Source of the DNA: Terrirubrum sp051646285
Lineage (GTDB): Bacteria > Pseudomonadota > Alphaproteobacteria > Rhizobiales > Beijerinckiaceae
Assembly: GCA_051646285.1 (NCBI GenBank)
Contig: JBOFCU010000218.1
Coordinates: 1 to 20,286 of the forward strand
Reading direction: 5' to 3'
DNA length: 20,286 bases
Shown: positions 7,491-15,021 of the stretch, piece after piece
How positions within the stretch are numbered: position 1 is the first letter of the stretch
Layout of the letters: each line of letters opens with the position of its first letter
Program-made: the position numbers and the translations under genes
The notes under the pieces: model-generated
Database searches by the model: none
Seen by the model: only the letters and a program-made list of their open reading frames with translations
Told to the model about the DNA's origin: nothing

Positions 7491-8864
7491 TTAGGCCGCC
7501 GCGCGGATCACCCTGTTGCGGCCCTCGGCCTTGGCGCGATACAGCGCCGCGTCCGCCCGCTTCAGAATATCGTCGGGCGATGCGTCATGCATCATCAGGT
7601 GTGCCACGCCGATGGAGGTTGTGACCGGAATTTGCCGCATGCCACGGTCAATCGCGAATCCGGTGCCTTCGACACGCGCGCGGATGCGCTCGGCCACAAA
7701 GGTCGCGACATCTTCGCTTGTATCCGGCATGACGATGACAATTTCCTCACCGCCGAAGCGGATCAGCAGATCATCGCCGCGCACGCAGGCACGCACGCGC
7801 CTTGCAAATGTTTTCAGGACTTCATCGCCCGCATCGTGCCCATAAGTGTCATTGACGGCCTTGAATTTATCAATGTCGAGCACCAGCACCGACATGGGCC
7901 GTTCATCACGCTTGGACTCGGCAAAAACCTGCGGCAATTGTTTATCAAGATACCGGCGATTGTGCAGGCCCGTAAGCTGGTCAATGACCGCCGCTTCCAT
8001 GGTCGTCGCGACGTTGGAGCGCAGACGCTCACCGAACCGCCGGTTGCGCACGAGCGTGCGCGTGCGCGCCAATAATTCATTGCGATCGACCGGGCGCATG
8101 AGAAAATCATTCACGCCAATATCCAGCCCGCGTAGAAAACGCTGCCGGTCCTCGGCTTCGCCGATCATCAGCAGCGACATATGGCGCGTGCGCTCAAGGG
8201 AGCGGAATTGGCTCAGAATGCGTAAGCCATCCGTTTGCTGGAGGCCGAGACTGACAATAGCCAGATCGAATTGTGCCTCTGCCGCACGGAAAACAGCCTG
8301 TTGCGGATTGGGTTCGAGCACCACCTGATAGCGCTGGCCAAGCACGTGGATAATGCGCTCGGATGCACTGGCGCGATCTTCAACCAGCAGAATATTGCCT
8401 TGCAAACCTGTCTCGGCGGCAGCGGCAGCCAGCGGATCGCCAAGCCCGTATTCGCGCGACATCACAGCGCGGCTGCGCAACTCGTCAGTAATTTCCTTGA
8501 ACCGGGCCAGACTTTTCACACGGGCAAAAAGCGCCAGCTCATCAATAGGCTTGGTCAGAAAATCATCAGCGCCCGCTTCCAGTCCCTTCACGCGATCGGA
8601 GGGTTGATCCAGCGCTGTCACCATCACAATCGGCAGATGGGTTGTGTTGGGATCAGCCCGCAGGCGGCGGCAGACTTCAAACCCGTCCATGCCCGGCATC
8701 ATCACATCAAGCAGCACAACATCGCATGCGCCCTGCTGGCAGATGGCGATGGCATCCGGGCCATTGGTTGCTGTCAGCACATCATAATATTCTGCCGAAA
8801 GCTTGGTTTCGAGCAGTTTCAAATTCGGAAAAAGATCATCAACGACCAGCACACGCGCCGACAT
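7491..8864 (-). CDS. pleD: Response regulator / diguanylate cyclase PleD
   Basis: A 457-residue protein with the receiver-receiver-GGDEF architecture of PleD, which makes cyclic di-GMP at the differentiating pole and promotes flagellar loss and stalk or pole development in Caulobacter. Receiver 1 (about 1-120) has the acidic pair Asp9-Asp10, phospho-acceptor Asp53 and a TKP lysine. Receiver 2 (about 150-270) reads IVSLG where an acceptor Asp would be, so it is a non-phosphorylated adaptor. The cyclase domain carries GGEEI at 371-375, and an RxxD product-inhibition site (Arg362-Asp365) lies just before it, so allosteric feedback by c-di-GMP is expected. The start ATG has GGAG 8 bases upstream. 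It follows divK by 19 bases and is surely co-transcribed. Length and layout match Caulobacter PleD. Confidence 0.97.
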   Translation of the reverse strand: MSARVLVVDDLFPNLKLLETKLSAEYYDVLTATNGPDAIAICQQGACDVVLLDVMMPGMDGFEVCRRLRADPNTTHLPIVMVTALDQPSDRVKGLEAGADDFLTKPIDELALFARVKSLARFKEITDELRSRAVMSREYGLGDPLAAAAAETGLQGNILLVEDRASASERIIHVLGQRYQVVLEPNPQQAVFRAAEAQFDLAIVSLGLQQTDGLRILSQFRSLERTRHMSLLMIGEAEDRQRFLRGLDIGVNDFLMRPVDRNELLARTRTLVRNRRFGERLRSNVATTMEAAVIDQLTGLHNRRYLDKQLPQVFAESKRDERPMSVLVLDIDKFKAVNDTYGHDAGDEVLKTFARRVRACVRGDDLLIRFGGEEIVIVMPDTSEDVATFVAERIRARVEGTGFAIDRGMRQIPVTTSIGVAHLMMHDASPDDILKRADAALYRAKAEGRNRVIRAAA

Positions 8865-8883
8865 TTACGCAACTCCAGAACAC

Positions 8884-9252
8884 TTAGTTGCCGAGAAAAT
8901 TCCGGACGGTTTCAAGGAATTTCGACACAGAAATCGGTTTCGACAGATAGGCTTCGCACCCGCCGGCGCGAATCCGCTCCTCATCGCCCTTCATCGCAAA
9001 GGCAGTCACGGCAATAACCGGAATATGCGCCAGATCAGCATCAGCCTTGAGCCAGCGCGTCACCTCCAGCCCGGATACTTCCGGCAGCTGAATGTCCATG
9101 AGAATCAGATCAGGCTTGTGGGAACGCGCCAGTTCCACCGCCTCCACACCATTCGATGTTTTGACCGTGACATAGCCATGCGCTTCCAGCAGATCGTTGA
9201 AGAGCTTCATATTCAGCTCGTTGTCCTCAACAATCAGGACAGTTTTCGCCAT
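8884..9252 (-). CDS. divK: Single-domain response regulator DivK
   Basis: A 122-residue stand-alone receiver domain. In alphaproteobacteria DivK is phosphorylated by DivJ and dephosphorylated by PleC, and it acts through DivL and CckA to lower CtrA activity, linking polarity to the cell cycle. It shows the acidic Glu9-Asp10 pair, phospho-acceptor Asp53 (LILMDIQLPEVSG), the conserved TAFAM segment and the LSKP lysine. I chose ATG 9252 because MAKTVLIVEDN is the canonical N-terminus and a GGGAAGGG purine run sits immediately upstream; an ATG at 9288 would add 12 residues with no homology. The pleD gene follows 19 bases downstream on the same strand, the standard divK-pleD operon. Confidence 0.97.
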   Translation of the reverse strand: MAKTVLIVEDNELNMKLFNDLLEAHGYVTVKTSNGVEAVELARSHKPDLILMDIQLPEVSGLEVTRWLKADADLAHIPVIAVTAFAMKGDEERIRAGGCEAYLSKPISVSKFLETVRNFLGN

Positions 9253-9370
9253 CACCCTTCCCTCGACCCGGGAGTCCGCGACATCCATCGCCGCGGCTCT
9301 TTCCCCCTTGTGCTCTTATCCCTAACAGACACATCTTGATGAAACCGTAAGCCAGAGTGGTAACCCATTC
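9253..9370. promoter_or_regulatory. Divergent promoter region divK / DUF3572
   Basis: The 118 bases between the divergent divK and DUF3572 starts must hold the divK-pleD promoter and probably that of DUF3572-dinB. I could not identify convincing -35/-10 pairs or a full CtrA box (TTAA-N7-TTAA). TTAC and TTAG half-matches occur on the minus strand but with wrong spacing. Confidence 0.4.
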
Positions 9371-9664
9371 ATGAAGTTCACAGGCAAAAGACCCGATCCC
9401 GAGTCACTTGGCATCAAGGCGTTGCTTTATCTCGCGGCAGATGACGAGCGGCTGGAGCGTTTCCTGAGCCTGACAGGCCTTGCGGGCGAGGATATTCGCG
9501 CTGCGGCTGCCGAGCCCGGTTTCCTGGGAGCTGTACTTGACCATTTGCTCGCCAATGAGACGATGCTGACCGAATTTGCCGCAGGTGAAGCGCTTGATCC
9601 TGAAGCCATAGGCCCGGCGCGCGCCCGCCTGCCGGGCGCATGGACGCCTTCTGACTTTGGTTGA
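9371..9664 (+). CDS. DUF3572 family protein
   Basis: A 97-residue protein of the alphaproteobacterial DUF3572 family, of unknown function. It is predicted to be soluble, helical and acidic, with recognisable blocks such as LGIKALLYLAADDERLERFL, LAGEDIRAAA and FLGAVLDHLLANE. It has no signal peptide, membrane segment or cysteine. The start ATG lies 119 bases from divK on the opposite strand, and dinB begins 38 bases after its stop, so the two are probably one transcript. Members of the family are commonly found between divK and dinB, which hints at conserved context rather than a known role. Confidence 0.9.
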   Translation: MKFTGKRPDPESLGIKALLYLAADDERLERFLSLTGLAGEDIRAAAAEPGFLGAVLDHLLANETMLTEFAAGEALDPEAIGPARARLPGAWTPSDFG

Positions 9665-9702
9665 AGCCCGATGCGTAACAGACTCCATCGATTCACATTT
9701 TC

Positions 9703-10989
9703 ATGAATCACGGGCCATTCTGCCGTGATTGTCTGCGCCCGTCGGCCATCAGCCGGCGCTGTGACGCGTGCGGCAGCCCGCGCCTTGTGACACACCCGGA
9801 ACGCGACAGCCTGACCGTTGCCCATGTCGATTGCGATGCCTTCTATGCCACCATCGAGAAGCGCGACAATCCAGCCATCCGCGACAAGCCGGTGATTGTT
9901 GGCGGCGGCAAGCGCGGTGTGGTTTCAACCTGCTGTTATATCGCGCGCATCCATGGCGTGCGCTCAGCCATGCCCATGTTCAAGGCCCTCAAGGCATGCC
10001 CAGAGGCCGTGGTGGTCAAACCTGACATGGAGAAATATGCCCGCGTGGGACGCGAGGTCCGGCACCTGATGTTTGCGCTGACGCCGATGGTTGAGCCCAT
10101 CTCCATCGATGAAGCCTTCATGGATCTGGCCGGAACACAAGCTGTTCATCACGCTGCACCAGCACTTGTGCTGGCACAATTCGCCAAACGGGTGGAGCAG
10201 GAGATTGGCATCACCATCTCGGTCGGGCTGTCCTACAACAAGTTTCTGGCCAAGATTGCCTCTGATCTCGACAAGCCGCGCGGCTTTTCCATCATCGGCC
10301 AGGCTGAGGCGGTGGACTTTCTGGCGCCGAAGCCGGTGAACATCCTTCCCGGCGTCGGCGGGGTGTTTGCCGAAAAACTCAAACAGGCCGGCATCAAGAC
10401 GGTGGGTGATCTGCGCCGCTATGAGATGGGCGACCTCATGGCGCGCTTTGGCGCGGACGGCGCACGGCTGCACCGGCTCGCCAACGGCATTGATCTGCGC
10501 CCGGTCAGCATCGACCGCGAGACCAAGTCCGTTTCAGCCGAAACAACCTTCAATGATGACATTAACGACCCGGAAATCCTGACCGCAACCCTGCTGGCAT
10601 TGTCGGAAAAAGTGTCCCTGCGCTTGCGCAAGCAGGGGTTTGCAGGCCGCAACGTGACGCTGAAGCTCAAATCGGCGACCTTTGAATTGCGCACCCGCAC
10701 CCGTGGCGGGCTACCGCCCACGCAACTCGCAACGCGGCTGTTTGAGGCCGGCCGCGATATGCTCGCAAAAGAGCTGGACGGCACCCGCTATCGCCTAATC
10801 GGCATCGGCGCCGGTGACCTGTGTGATCCGGAAGATGCCGACAAGGGCGATCTTGTGGACACTGGAGTCAAAAAAGAAGTGGCACGGGAAAAGGCCATCT
10901 ACGCCTTGCGGGAAAAATTCGGCAGGGGTGCCGTGCAGCGCGGCACGGTTTTCGGCATCAGCACGCCCAAACCGCAACGCGAGAATTGA
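9703..10989 (+). CDS. dinB: DNA polymerase IV (Y-family) with N-terminal zinc ribbon
   Basis: Error-prone Y-family translesion polymerase, 428 residues. The catalytic motifs are intact: DCDAFYA (Asp43 and Asp45) and SIDEAFMD (Asp136-Glu137). The helix-hairpin-helix thumb (LPGVGGVFAEKLKQAG) and little-finger region follow. An N-terminal extension of about 35 residues holds Cys7, Cys10, Cys20 and Cys23 in CxxC-x9-CxxC form, a predicted zinc ribbon absent from E. coli DinB but usual in alphaproteobacterial homologues. I see no classic C-terminal QxxLF sliding-clamp motif; the contact may use another segment. ATG 9703 has no clear ribosome-binding site, and translation may depend on coupling with DUF3572 38 bases upstream. 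It converges with eipB, leaving only 3 bases between stop codons. No LexA box was recognised. Confidence 0.95.
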   Translation: MNHGPFCRDCLRPSAISRRCDACGSPRLVTHPERDSLTVAHVDCDAFYATIEKRDNPAIRDKPVIVGGGKRGVVSTCCYIARIHGVRSAMPMFKALKACPEAVVVKPDMEKYARVGREVRHLMFALTPMVEPISIDEAFMDLAGTQAVHHAAPALVLAQFAKRVEQEIGITISVGLSYNKFLAKIASDLDKPRGFSIIGQAEAVDFLAPKPVNILPGVGGVFAEKLKQAGIKTVGDLRRYEMGDLMARFGADGARLHRLANGIDLRPVSIDRETKSVSAETTFNDDINDPEILTATLLALSEKVSLRLRKQGFAGRNVTLKLKSATFELRTRTRGGLPPTQLATRLFEAGRDMLAKELDGTRYRLIGIGAGDLCDPEDADKGDLVDTGVKKEVAREKAIYALREKFGRGAVQRGTVFGISTPKPQREN

Positions 10990-10992
10990 GTT

Positions 10993-11820
10993 TCACTCGC
11001 ATTTCGGCATCTTGCCGAGTTCAAGTGTCACAAGATCGCCCTTGAGGGCGAGTGCGCCATAATCAAGCCGCAGGCCGCGCGCCACGCCATTCTCATAAAG
11101 CTCCATGGTCATCGTATAGGCCGGATTCATGTCGGCCGAGCCGGCCTTGAAGTAACTGATGACCATCGGCCAGCGCGCCATGCCAGACATCGGCTTGACC
11201 ATCGCGGCATCGGCCGCATCAGCGGCAACATCTGCATAGATCGCCTTGCCGATAACCGCCGTTGTTTCATAGATTGCGCGGCCGTCATCGGACCCGTCAT
11301 AGGTTTTTGTCGTGTGGGTCGTCGCGCCTGCCTTGGCGGCCTCAATCAGCGCCTTGGTATGATGCGTCGGGAAGGAGATGTCAGCTGGCAGGGCAACCTC
11401 ATTGGCTTTCGGCTTGGCAATGCGCACCACACTGCCGCTGTTGCCCGTCACCGTCCGCCCTTCCGCCCGGCCATCCTCTTTGCCATTCAGAAATTTGTCG
11501 ATCACGAAACGGAAGTTGCGCCCGCCCGGCTCTTCAAAGGTCGTCGACCGCACATCGGTCAGGCGTGTTTCCATTTCCGAGCCGCTCATGCGCAAAACCT
11601 GCCGGAATGTCGCCGTATAACCCTCGCAGGCAGAGCCGCCGCCTTCAAACGCGATGCGGCCCTTCACATCCTCGACCCCGCGCACGGAATTGGCGCGCAA
11701 CAGCGTCAGATCATACAGCGCCTTGTGGGGGACAACCTCAGCCGCCGCGCCCTGCGCCGATGACAAAAGCCCCAGCGAGAGCAAGGCAGACAGGAGAATC
11801 GGGGAAGACGATGAGCGCAT
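10993..11820 (-). CDS. eipB: Periplasmic cell-envelope integrity protein EipB (DUF1849)
   Basis: A 275-residue DUF1849 protein. The Brucella homologue EipB folds as a periplasmic beta-spiral with a conserved disulfide and supports envelope integrity. Here the signal peptide is clear: MRSSSSP, a hydrophobic core LLSALLSLGLL, and an A-x-A site near residues 25-27. The mature protein begins with the conserved EVVPHKALYDLTLL. It contains exactly two cysteines, Cys65 and Cys274 next to the C-terminus, matching the family's disulfide pair. I chose ATG 11820 because it gives a normal signal peptide; an in-frame start at 11850 would add 10 residues before it. Divergent from the RidA-family gene. Confidence 0.93.
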   Translation of the reverse strand: MRSSSSPILLSALLSLGLLSSAQGAAAEVVPHKALYDLTLLRANSVRGVEDVKGRIAFEGGGSACEGYTATFRQVLRMSGSEMETRLTDVRSTTFEEPGGRNFRFVIDKFLNGKEDGRAEGRTVTGNSGSVVRIAKPKANEVALPADISFPTHHTKALIEAAKAGATTHTTKTYDGSDDGRAIYETTAVIGKAIYADVAADAADAAMVKPMSGMARWPMVISYFKAGSADMNPAYTMTMELYENGVARGLRLDYGALALKGDLVTLELGKMPKCE

Positions 11821-12038
11821 GAAGGGTTCCAGGATAAGATGCAAAGGCAAGTTTCACATCAGGCCAACACGGCAAAGATAGGGTTGCTTTGTGGCGGCGG
11901 CAATCACACGAGACGGAAAGCTCACCGCGCGGTTTCAACCCGGCACGATCTGCACGGCTTGCAGCGCGCGAGGTGATGCGCAACAACGTATTGCACCCGC
12001 AACTGCTGTTACGCATTTTACAAAAAAAAGGCCGCGTC
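11821..12038. promoter_or_regulatory. Divergent promoter region eipB / RidA-family gene
   Basis: These 218 non-coding bases separate two divergent genes and should hold both promoters. I see an A-rich run (eight A at 12021-12028 region) just before the RidA-family start but no confident -35/-10 pair and no strong hairpin. The frame upstream of ATG 12039 is open but rich in unlikely codons, and I do not believe it is translated. Confidence 0.4.
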
Positions 12039-12509
12039 ATGACCAGCGTCGCTTCCAATCTGCAAACCCTTGGCATTGTTTTGCCGGCCCCTGCCGCACC
12101 GGTCGCGAATTATGTGCCATGGGTGATCACCGGCAATCTGCTGGTGATTTCCGGCCAGCTGGCGTTTGGCGGCGATGGCAAGCTCGCACCGGCGCACATT
12201 GGCAAACTGGGTGGCACGGTCACCGCTGCGGATGGTCAGGCCGCAGCGCGCCAGTGCGCCATCAATGTGCTGGCGCAAGCGCAGGCCGCACTGGGTGATC
12301 TGGAGCGCATCACGCGCTGCGTCCGCCTGGGCGGATTTATCAATGCAACCCCGGATTATGCTGCCCTGCCCGCCATCATGAATGGCGCATCGGACCTGAT
12401 GGTTGCTGTGCTGGGTGACCGCGGCCGCCACACCCGCAGCACCATTGGTGTGGCAGAACTGCCGATGGATTGCGCGGTGGAAGTCGAAGCCATGTTCGAG
12501 ATCAAATAA
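12039..12509 (+). CDS. RidA (YjgF/YER057c/UK114) family protein, long form
   Basis: A 156-residue member of the Rid family. Canonical RidA hydrolyses reactive enamines and imines made by PLP-dependent enzymes; this longer subgroup is less well studied. It shows the family's ISGQL segment, the LGDLERITRCVRLGGFI block, and the C-terminal RSTIGVAELPMDCAVEVEAM, whose Arg is the residue that binds the substrate carboxylate in RidA. ATG 12039 gives the homologous N-terminus with a purine run (AAAAAAAAGG) ending about 7 bases upstream. The gdpd gene follows 43 bases on and is likely co-transcribed. Confidence 0.92.
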   Translation: MTSVASNLQTLGIVLPAPAAPVANYVPWVITGNLLVISGQLAFGGDGKLAPAHIGKLGGTVTAADGQAAARQCAINVLAQAQAALGDLERITRCVRLGGFINATPDYAALPAIMNGASDLMVAVLGDRGRHTRSTIGVAELPMDCAVEVEAMFEIK

Positions 12510-12552
12510 GCTGTGGCCGCCCCGGTATAACCCAGAGACAATCAAGAGACAG

Positions 12553-13308
12553 ATGATGACCGGCGCTTCCTTTCTCGTTGCCCGCCCTGTCGCCCATCGC
12601 GGGCTGCACGATGCCGCTCAGGGCGTGATCGAAAATACCCTCAGCGCGGCCCGCGCCGCTATCGCTAAAAATTTTGCCATTGAGTGTGATGTGCAACGTA
12701 CGGCGGATAATGAAGCCGTCGTGTTTCACGATTTCACCCTCGACCGGCTGACAAAGAGTCGGGGCAAGGTGTCCGATCAGTCAGCAGCGGCTCTGGCAGG
12801 CGTGGAATATCAGGCCTGCGCTGACCGTATTTTGCCGTTGCAAGCCTTGCTTGATACGGTTGCGGGCCAGGTGCCGCTGATTGTCGAAATCAAAAGCACC
12901 TATGATGGAGATTTGCGCCTGACCCGCCGCACGATGGAGGCGCTGAAAGAATATCGCGGCCCCGTGGGGGTCAAATCCTTTGATCCTGATGTGTTGATCG
13001 AAGCCAAGAAACTGGCGGATGGAAAAATTCCCTGCGGCATTGTGGCAATGCTGGATTATTCTTACCCCGATTATGAAACTGTGGATGCGCAGCGCAAGCA
13101 TGCGCTGGCAAACCTGCTGCATTTTGGCGAATCCCGGCCCGATTTTATTTCGTGGCGTGTGGGTGATTTGCCCAGTGCCGCGCCCTATTTGTGCCGGGCG
13201 GGCATGGGCTTGCCTGTCATGACATGGACAGTGCGCACGGCTCAGGACCGCGCAAGGGCCAAGGCCCATGCTGACCAGATGGTGTTTGAAGGCTTTGTGC
13301 CTGATTGA
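12553..13308 (+). CDS. Cytosolic glycerophosphodiester phosphodiesterase
   Basis: A 251-residue GDPD-family TIM-barrel enzyme that hydrolyses glycerophosphodiesters to glycerol-3-phosphate and an alcohol. The catalytic pair His15-Arg16 (AHRGL) and His59 (VVFHD), and the metal ligands Glu44 and Asp46 (IECDVQ), are present, as is the downstream IVEIKS strand. There is no signal peptide, so it acts in the cytosol, probably on phospholipid head-group debris. Two adjacent ATGs (12553 and 12556) follow a purine-rich AAGAGACAG site; I use the first. The FemAB-like gene begins 43 bases later. Confidence 0.95.
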   Translation: MMTGASFLVARPVAHRGLHDAAQGVIENTLSAARAAIAKNFAIECDVQRTADNEAVVFHDFTLDRLTKSRGKVSDQSAAALAGVEYQACADRILPLQALLDTVAGQVPLIVEIKSTYDGDLRLTRRTMEALKEYRGPVGVKSFDPDVLIEAKKLADGKIPCGIVAMLDYSYPDYETVDAQRKHALANLLHFGESRPDFISWRVGDLPSAAPYLCRAGMGLPVMTWTVRTAQDRARAKAHADQMVFEGFVPD

Positions 13309-13309
13309 G

Positions 13310-13353
13310 ACGGCAGAATAATTGCAACGGCGTGCCGGTTGGCACGGCAGAAT
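13310..13353 (+). repeat. Short direct repeat and hairpin before the FemAB-like gene
   Basis: ACGGCAGAAT occurs twice, at 13310-13319 (2 bases after the gdpd stop) and 13344-13353 (spanning the ATG 13352). Between them lies a hairpin CGTGCC (13331-13336) / GGCACG (13341-13346) with loop GGTT. The hairpin sits where a ribosome-binding site would be. It may be chance, or a translational control element. Confidence 0.3.
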
Positions 13354-14569
13354 GGCAGCGATGGAAACCGACAAGCCACTTCCCCCCTGGCCGCCGCATG
13401 AAACTGGCGTCACCATAAAAATTGCCAGTGCGCTATCGGTGGTTCCGGAAGCGGAATGGAATGCCTGTGCCCATCCAGCCGGATCAGTTTACAATCCGTT
13501 CAACGATCATCGTTTTTTGTCGGCGTTGGAAGAATCCGGCTGCGTTGGCGGCCGCACCGGCTGGAGCCCGGCCCATGTGCTGGTTGAAGATGAGCAGGGC
13601 CAGTTGCTGGCCTGCGCACCCGTTTATTTAAAAACACATTCGCAAGGCGAATATGTTTTTGATCATGGCTGGGCTGATGCATATGAACGTGCTGGCGGCC
13701 AGTATTATCCAAAAATTCAGGTCAGTATTCCCTTCACGCCAGCAACCGGCGCGCGGCTGCTGATCCGCGATGGCATCGACAAGGAAATGGCTCGCGCGTC
13801 ATTGCTCGCTGGCTTGAAGGCCCTGCGGGCGCAGACAAAATCGTCCTCCATTCATGTAACTTTTCTGGAAAAGGCGGAATGGGAGTTTCTGGGCACACGC
13901 GATTTTTTGCAGCGTATTGACCAGCAGTTCCACTGGTTCAATCGCGGTTATGAAAATTTCGATGATTTTCTGGCCCGCCTGGCATCCCGCAAGCGCAAGC
14001 TTATCCGCCGCGAGCGCCGGGATGCGCTGGCCAATGGCATCACCATCCACCATCTCACCGGCGATGCGTTGACGGAGCCGGTATGGGATCGCTTTTTTGA
14101 GTTTTATCGTGACACCGGCTCGCGTAAATGGGGCCGCCCCTATCTCACGCGCCAGTTTTTTTCCGTGATCAGCCAAAAAATGCGCAACCACATCCTGCTG
14201 GTCATGGCCGAGCGTGACGGGCACTACATCGCGGGTGCGATCAATTTCATTGGCGGCGACACGCTGTATGGCCGCCACTGGGGTTGCATTGAGGACCATC
14301 CATTCCTGCATTTCGAGGTCTGCTATTATCAGGCGATGGACTTCGCGATTGCCCGCAAGCTGGCCCGAGTCGAGGCCGGTGCGCAGGGGGAGCACAAGTT
14401 GCTGCGTGGCTATGACCCGGTGACGACCTATTCCGCCCATCACATTGCAGACCCGGCCCTGCGGCGCGCGGTCGCGGACTATCTGGGCCGGGAACGCACT
14501 CATGTCGCGGCGGCGCAGGAGGAATTGGCCCAATTGCGGCCTTTTCGCCGTGATCTTGATTCACCCTGA
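13352..14569 (+). CDS. FemAB-like GNAT acyltransferase (PF04339 / DUF482)
   Basis: A 405-residue protein of the FemAB-like group, often named peptidoglycan-related but with no proven reaction. Family hallmarks are NPFNDHRFLSALEESG, LLACAPVYLKTHSQGEYVFDH, GWADAYERAGGQYYPK, the SRKRKLIRRERR segment, and a C-terminal GNAT-like domain with LRGYDPVTTYSAHH. FemAB enzymes transfer an amino acid from aminoacyl-tRNA; whether this branch does so is unknown. No signal peptide is present, so it is cytosolic. ATG 13352 is preferred to ATG 13361 and to an upstream TTG at 13322, but no strong ribosome-binding site decides it. The array of Arg/Tyr-rich secreted proteins begins 133 bases downstream. Confidence 0.85.
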   Translation: MAAMETDKPLPPWPPHETGVTIKIASALSVVPEAEWNACAHPAGSVYNPFNDHRFLSALEESGCVGGRTGWSPAHVLVEDEQGQLLACAPVYLKTHSQGEYVFDHGWADAYERAGGQYYPKIQVSIPFTPATGARLLIRDGIDKEMARASLLAGLKALRAQTKSSSIHVTFLEKAEWEFLGTRDFLQRIDQQFHWFNRGYENFDDFLARLASRKRKLIRRERRDALANGITIHHLTGDALTEPVWDRFFEFYRDTGSRKWGRPYLTRQFFSVISQKMRNHILLVMAERDGHYIAGAINFIGGDTLYGRHWGCIEDHPFLHFEVCYYQAMDFAIARKLARVEAGAQGEHKLLRGYDPVTTYSAHHIADPALRRAVADYLGRERTHVAAAQEELAQLRPFRRDLDSP

Positions 14570-14629
14570 TTGCAGTGTGTGCCTGCGCACATCGCAATTC
14601 AGCCCTGCCCTCCATCAATTTCCCTTGCC

Positions 14630-14652
14630 GATTGGGCGGCTTCGCGCCAATC
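14630..14652 (+). other. Hairpin upstream of the small secreted protein array
   Basis: GATTGG, a bulged G, then CG pairs with CG and CCAATC (14630-14638 / 14645-14652) around a GCTTCG loop. No T run follows. It lies 50 bases before the first array start and could end the FemAB-like transcript or belong to the 5' leader. The surrounding 14570-14702 should hold the array promoter; a weak TTGCCG at 14625-14630 is the only -35-like match I see. Confidence 0.3.
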
Positions 14653-14702
14653 TCGCCTCAGTCGGGCGTCACAACCGTGCTCCGGCACAGGAGGAATACG
14701 AT

Positions 14703-14957
14703 ATGGAGAGACGATCTTTCTTGAAATTCCTTGGGCTCGGCGCTGCCGCAGCCGCCCTCGCGTCTGTAGCCCCTGCCATTGCAGAAGCCGCACCCGTCTC
14801 CAGCACGCCTGCTGACAAGACGCTGGATGCCGCCACCACCACTGCGCAGGATGGTGATTTTGCGCAGTACTATTATTATCGCCGCCGTCCGCGGTATCGT
14901 TTTTACCGCCGCCGGAGGTTCATCCGCCGCCGGTATTGGCGCCGCCGTTACTGGTAA
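14703..14957 (+). CDS. Small Tat-type secreted Arg/Tyr-rich protein, copy 1
   Basis: An 84-residue protein I cannot assign to a characterised family. Residues 1-29 form a twin-arginine-like signal: ERRSFLKFLGLG, an Ala-rich core, and AEA before AP. A linker of about 20 residues rich in Ala, Thr and Asp leads to DGDFAQ (50-55). The tail (56-84) has 15 Arg, 8 Tyr, 2 Trp and 2 Phe among 29 residues, and it ends in two RRRYW pentads (75-79 and 80-84). There is no Lys, Cys or Gly in the tail. A perfect AGGAGG (14689-14694) with 8 bases of spacing fixes the start and suggests strong expression. A strong terminator follows 10 bases after the stop. It is a paralogue of the two next genes. Export by Tat is inferred from the signal; function is unknown. 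Confidence 0.85.
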   Translation: MERRSFLKFLGLGAAAAALASVAPAIAEAAPVSSTPADKTLDAATTTAQDGDFAQYYYYRRRPRYRFYRRRRFIRRRYWRRRYW

Positions 14958-14966
14958 GTGAAACGC

Positions 14967-14998
14967 GGGGCGGCAGACGGTCTGCCGTCCCTTTTTTT
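14967..14998 (+). terminator. Intrinsic terminator between array copies 1 and 2
   Basis: An 11-bp stem with one G-T pair (14967-14977 with 14981-14991), loop CGG, followed by seven T (14992-14998). It is GC-rich and typical of a factor-independent terminator. The next gene starts only 23 bases after it, leaving no room for a separate promoter. Confidence 0.92.
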
Positions 14999-15021
14999 GA
15001 TACAAGGCAAGGGAGTCCAAC

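Noticed and set aside
8235..9017. A 260-codon plus-strand open frame opposite pleD and divK
   Set aside because: It lies antisense to two well-identified response regulators, and its translation has no family resemblance.
9253..9370. CtrA binding box in the divK promoter
   Set aside because: TTAC/TTAG half-sites are present on the minus strand, but none has the TTAA-N7-TTAA spacing.
13799..14533. A 244-codon minus-strand open frame within the FemAB-like gene
   Set aside because: It is antisense to conserved FemAB-like blocks and has no start signal.
14917..14954. CRISPR-like or simple-repeat DNA element
   Set aside because: The short CGCCGC repeats are explained by Arg codons in a translated tail; there are no spacers of constant length.
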